NCBI GenBank assembly: GCA_000499405.2
Contig: HG738138.1
Span: forward strand, 17,653,119-17,717,118
DNA from: Onchocerca volvulus
Lineage: Eukaryota > Nematoda > Chromadorea > Rhabditida > Onchocercidae
DNA length: 64,000 nt
Direction of reading: 5' to 3'
Part shown: one piece after another, positions 61,962-64,000 of the stretch
Numbering within the stretch: position 1 is the stretch's first letter
How the letters are laid out: every line of letters begins with the position of its first letter
The notes under the pieces: generated by a model
Told to the model about the DNA's origin: nothing
The model's database searches: none
The model's input: only the letters and a program-made list of their open reading frames with translations
Translations under genes and position numbers: made by a program

Positions 61962-64000
61962 CTACAAATAAAGATAATCTTGAACCAAAACGAGAAAAGA
62001 AGTTTAAATTAATTCACATCGATAGCTACAAAAATAAATTTGTCACAGCAACTATTTAAGTTTTGTCATCATATGTCAATTTTTTCAAATTTTATCAATT
62101 TTCCAAACTTTGTCTTCAAATTTAATAATTTTTGCTTTGCAATTTAAATTTTCGAAGCAATTTTATGAAAGATAGAAATTAGGAAAAGTTTAATTTTTTT
62201 TTTTCAAATTCTTTCATACTTAAACATTTAATTAAAAACTGTAAACACTGTTCGATCCAAATTTCAAAAAAGTTTTTAAATAAAAACAAATTTATAGCAT
62301 ATAGTTTGGAATATATGAAAATCAATTGAAGTGCATCGTAACATTTATGGGATTTTAATGCCACTAGACTGTACCGGTTCGATTTAAACTATGTGATGAA
62401 GTTTGCTGTTGTTATGTAAATATACCTCCCTCTCACTCAATCACGACCTCATTTCAGGTAAAATAAATAAACATTCGTTTCACGAAAGCAACAGATCATC
62501 AAGAAAATAAATCACCAATTTTTTTGAATAATTAAAGCAATTGCCAAGCATTTCTTCTATTTAAACATGGATATTTGAGTCATTTATTAGTATTTTAATA
62601 AAAGTTGTAGGCTTAAAAAGTTCTTTTCGACTTTAAATCAAGAAGTTTAGAAAAATTTTAATTAAGTTTTTTTTGTTTTAATTCTTCAAAATCCGATATT
62701 AACATAGCATCCATATTGCATCGTGCTTCGCACTGACGTAGAGCCAGAAAGTTGTCTGTACAATTATCCAAGTTTCAATCAAATTAATTTCTTGATGAAT
62801 TGAAACAAATAATGTCCACTTATCATCTATTAAATTTAGAATATTTTTTCTGTTTGTCAGTCAAATAATTATGTATGCTCACGTGCTCTAGTGATTCGAC
62901 GTGAGAGTTAAATATTTTTTTCATAAAAAATTACAATTTCGAATATAACAAAGCTTCTTGTGAGGCTTTCGAAAGTATGCTCAATTCCATATTTATTTGA
63001 TTTCACTGACTAATTTTTTAAAAAAAAAAATCATTCAAGGAAATTATTAAATGTTGAAAAAAATCAAATCAGTTTAACAAATAAAACAGACCGTTTCAGC
63101 AGAAATTTCCAGGAAACCGAGAAAGAGATATAGTAAACAATGCGCCACGGATCCAGAATACATTCCTGATAATTATTTCAATGATAATAACAATAAAAAT
63201 AGATTACACTTACAAAAATAAATGCATACGATAAATCCAAACTATTTTCTCTTGAAGAAAATGGTTCTGAAGATACTTATTTTGTTGGCTGAAATACCGA
63301 AAAATGAAAACTAAAAACTGTGAAATTTTTCATTTCAATAGAATTGACAAGTTCCCACAACATTTGGCCATTTGGCTTGAAAAAAAAATAGGCTAAAATA
63401 GTTGAAAGTAAAGAAAACTTGAAAGTTTCAAATTTTCATAAAAATTGATTAAGACAGGTATATTGGATCGATCGACAGGATGTGACGAGGTAATTTGTTC
63501 ATTTTGATTTGGCAAAAAAAAAAAAAAAAAAAAAATGTGAAGAAATTTTAAATCTTAAAGATGTCTGATTTGAGACATTTATATATCAAAACATTAGTAA
63601 TAGTTGCTTACAAAAGTCATTGAATAGAGCGCTTACAAAATTCAATTATCAAAGGATCGATGATGTTCGTGTCCTTCGTCTAAACCAAACTTTCAAAGCT
63701 GTGCTATTACTACTGCGATTGCTACTTATTTCTCTCTGTACGGTATTTCTGAGAGATAATTCGTAATTTATGCAAATAAAAGATTTTGAAATGCTGTAAT
63801 CAATATTCAATCAAAAATATTTCAGCGTATATTGCAGAGTTCAGCAAAATTCAACTTTAATGTTCATGATTTGATTAGCTGAAGTTAGCAATTTACAATC
63901 AAGTGAATAAAGAAATGGAAAAATAGGCTGAATTTTTTGGTAATTAAATAGATATTTAAAGCTTTTAATTCAATAATATTGTAAGCTTGAGAATTTTCAA
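61962..64000. other. Upstream region of the Cys-rich gene, 5' exons not resolved
   Basis: The start exon and signal peptide of the Cys-rich gene should lie here or beyond the window. One coding-like segment (62704-62755) is listed separately. A minus-strand frame at about 63658-63745 (STALKVWFRRRTRTSSIL) follows a TACAG acceptor but has no partner. A poly(A) tract occurs at 63514-63534. Confidence 0.4.
62704..62755 (-). other. Orphan exon-like segment with Cys-x3-Cys
   Basis: A TGTACAG acceptor (entry phase 1) is followed by NFLALRQCEARCNMDA and a GTTAAT donor (exit phase 2). If unspliced the frame runs on to a stop at about 62655. The C-x3-C spacing matches the Cys-rich gene just downstream on the same strand, so this may be one of its upstream exons, but the exit phase does not fit the exon at 61961 directly; another exon would be needed. 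Confidence 0.32.

Noticed and set aside
62371..62430. Start-like ATG on the plus strand (MKFAVV) followed by a donor-like GTAAATATAC and a TTTCAG 40 bases later
   Set aside because: Splicing them gives an immediate stop, and no downstream exon was found.

Overview
This looks like a stretch of nuclear DNA from a nematode, most likely a clade III (spirurid or filarial) worm. It is very AT-rich. Every recognisable gene is split into short exons with GT..AG introns and nematode-style acceptors (TTTCAG, TTTTAG). There are many simple repeats. No bacterial operons, phage genes, CRISPR arrays, rRNA or convincing tRNA genes were seen. Order and species are inference; no marker in the window settles them. 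Most supplied open frames over 60 codons are chance or intronic, so the gene models here were built by hand from splice sites and codon phase.

Layout. 1-17 kb, mostly non-coding: microsatellites plus a sparse minus-strand model for a small basic protein ending in a Tho1/SARNP-like motif, which needs a 15-kb intron. 18.2-20.9 kb, minus: a complete seven-exon ataxin-3 deubiquitinase gene. 21.6-21.9 kb, minus: a possible 62-residue protein. 22-26 kb: little beyond a diverged duplication. 26.8-30.7 kb, minus: a hydrophilic, Gln-rich protein I do not recognise. Then comes a short divergent spacer. 31.1-35.5 kb, plus: a nine-exon histidine-phosphatase family protein that has lost its catalytic RHG motif and second histidine. 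35.5-47 kb: no secure gene, several orphan coding-like exons, a possible transposase scrap and palindromes. 47.2-57.0 kb, plus: a 17-exon type I membrane protein with fibronectin-III-like modules, a Ser/Thr-rich stalk and an EGF-like module. 58.8-62.0 kb and beyond, minus: a secreted-looking protein made of Cys-x3-Cys arrays separated by Gln-rich spacers; its 5' end was not found.

How the genes relate. They do not form a visible pathway. Ataxin-3 is a ubiquitin-pathway enzyme, the membrane protein and the Cys-rich protein are extracellular, and the phosphatase-like protein is probably a non-catalytic binding protein. The minus-strand run (62-residue protein, ataxin-3, Tho1-like protein) lies in one direction and could be co-transcribed, but spacings of 0.7 and 1.3 kb are wide for a nematode operon. 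The most unusual items are the double loss of catalytic histidines in the phosphatase-like gene, a possible alternative secreted 3' end of the membrane protein, the mosaic Cys/Gln protein with an internal RAKR site, and a 27-bp perfect hairpin at 26.4 kb.
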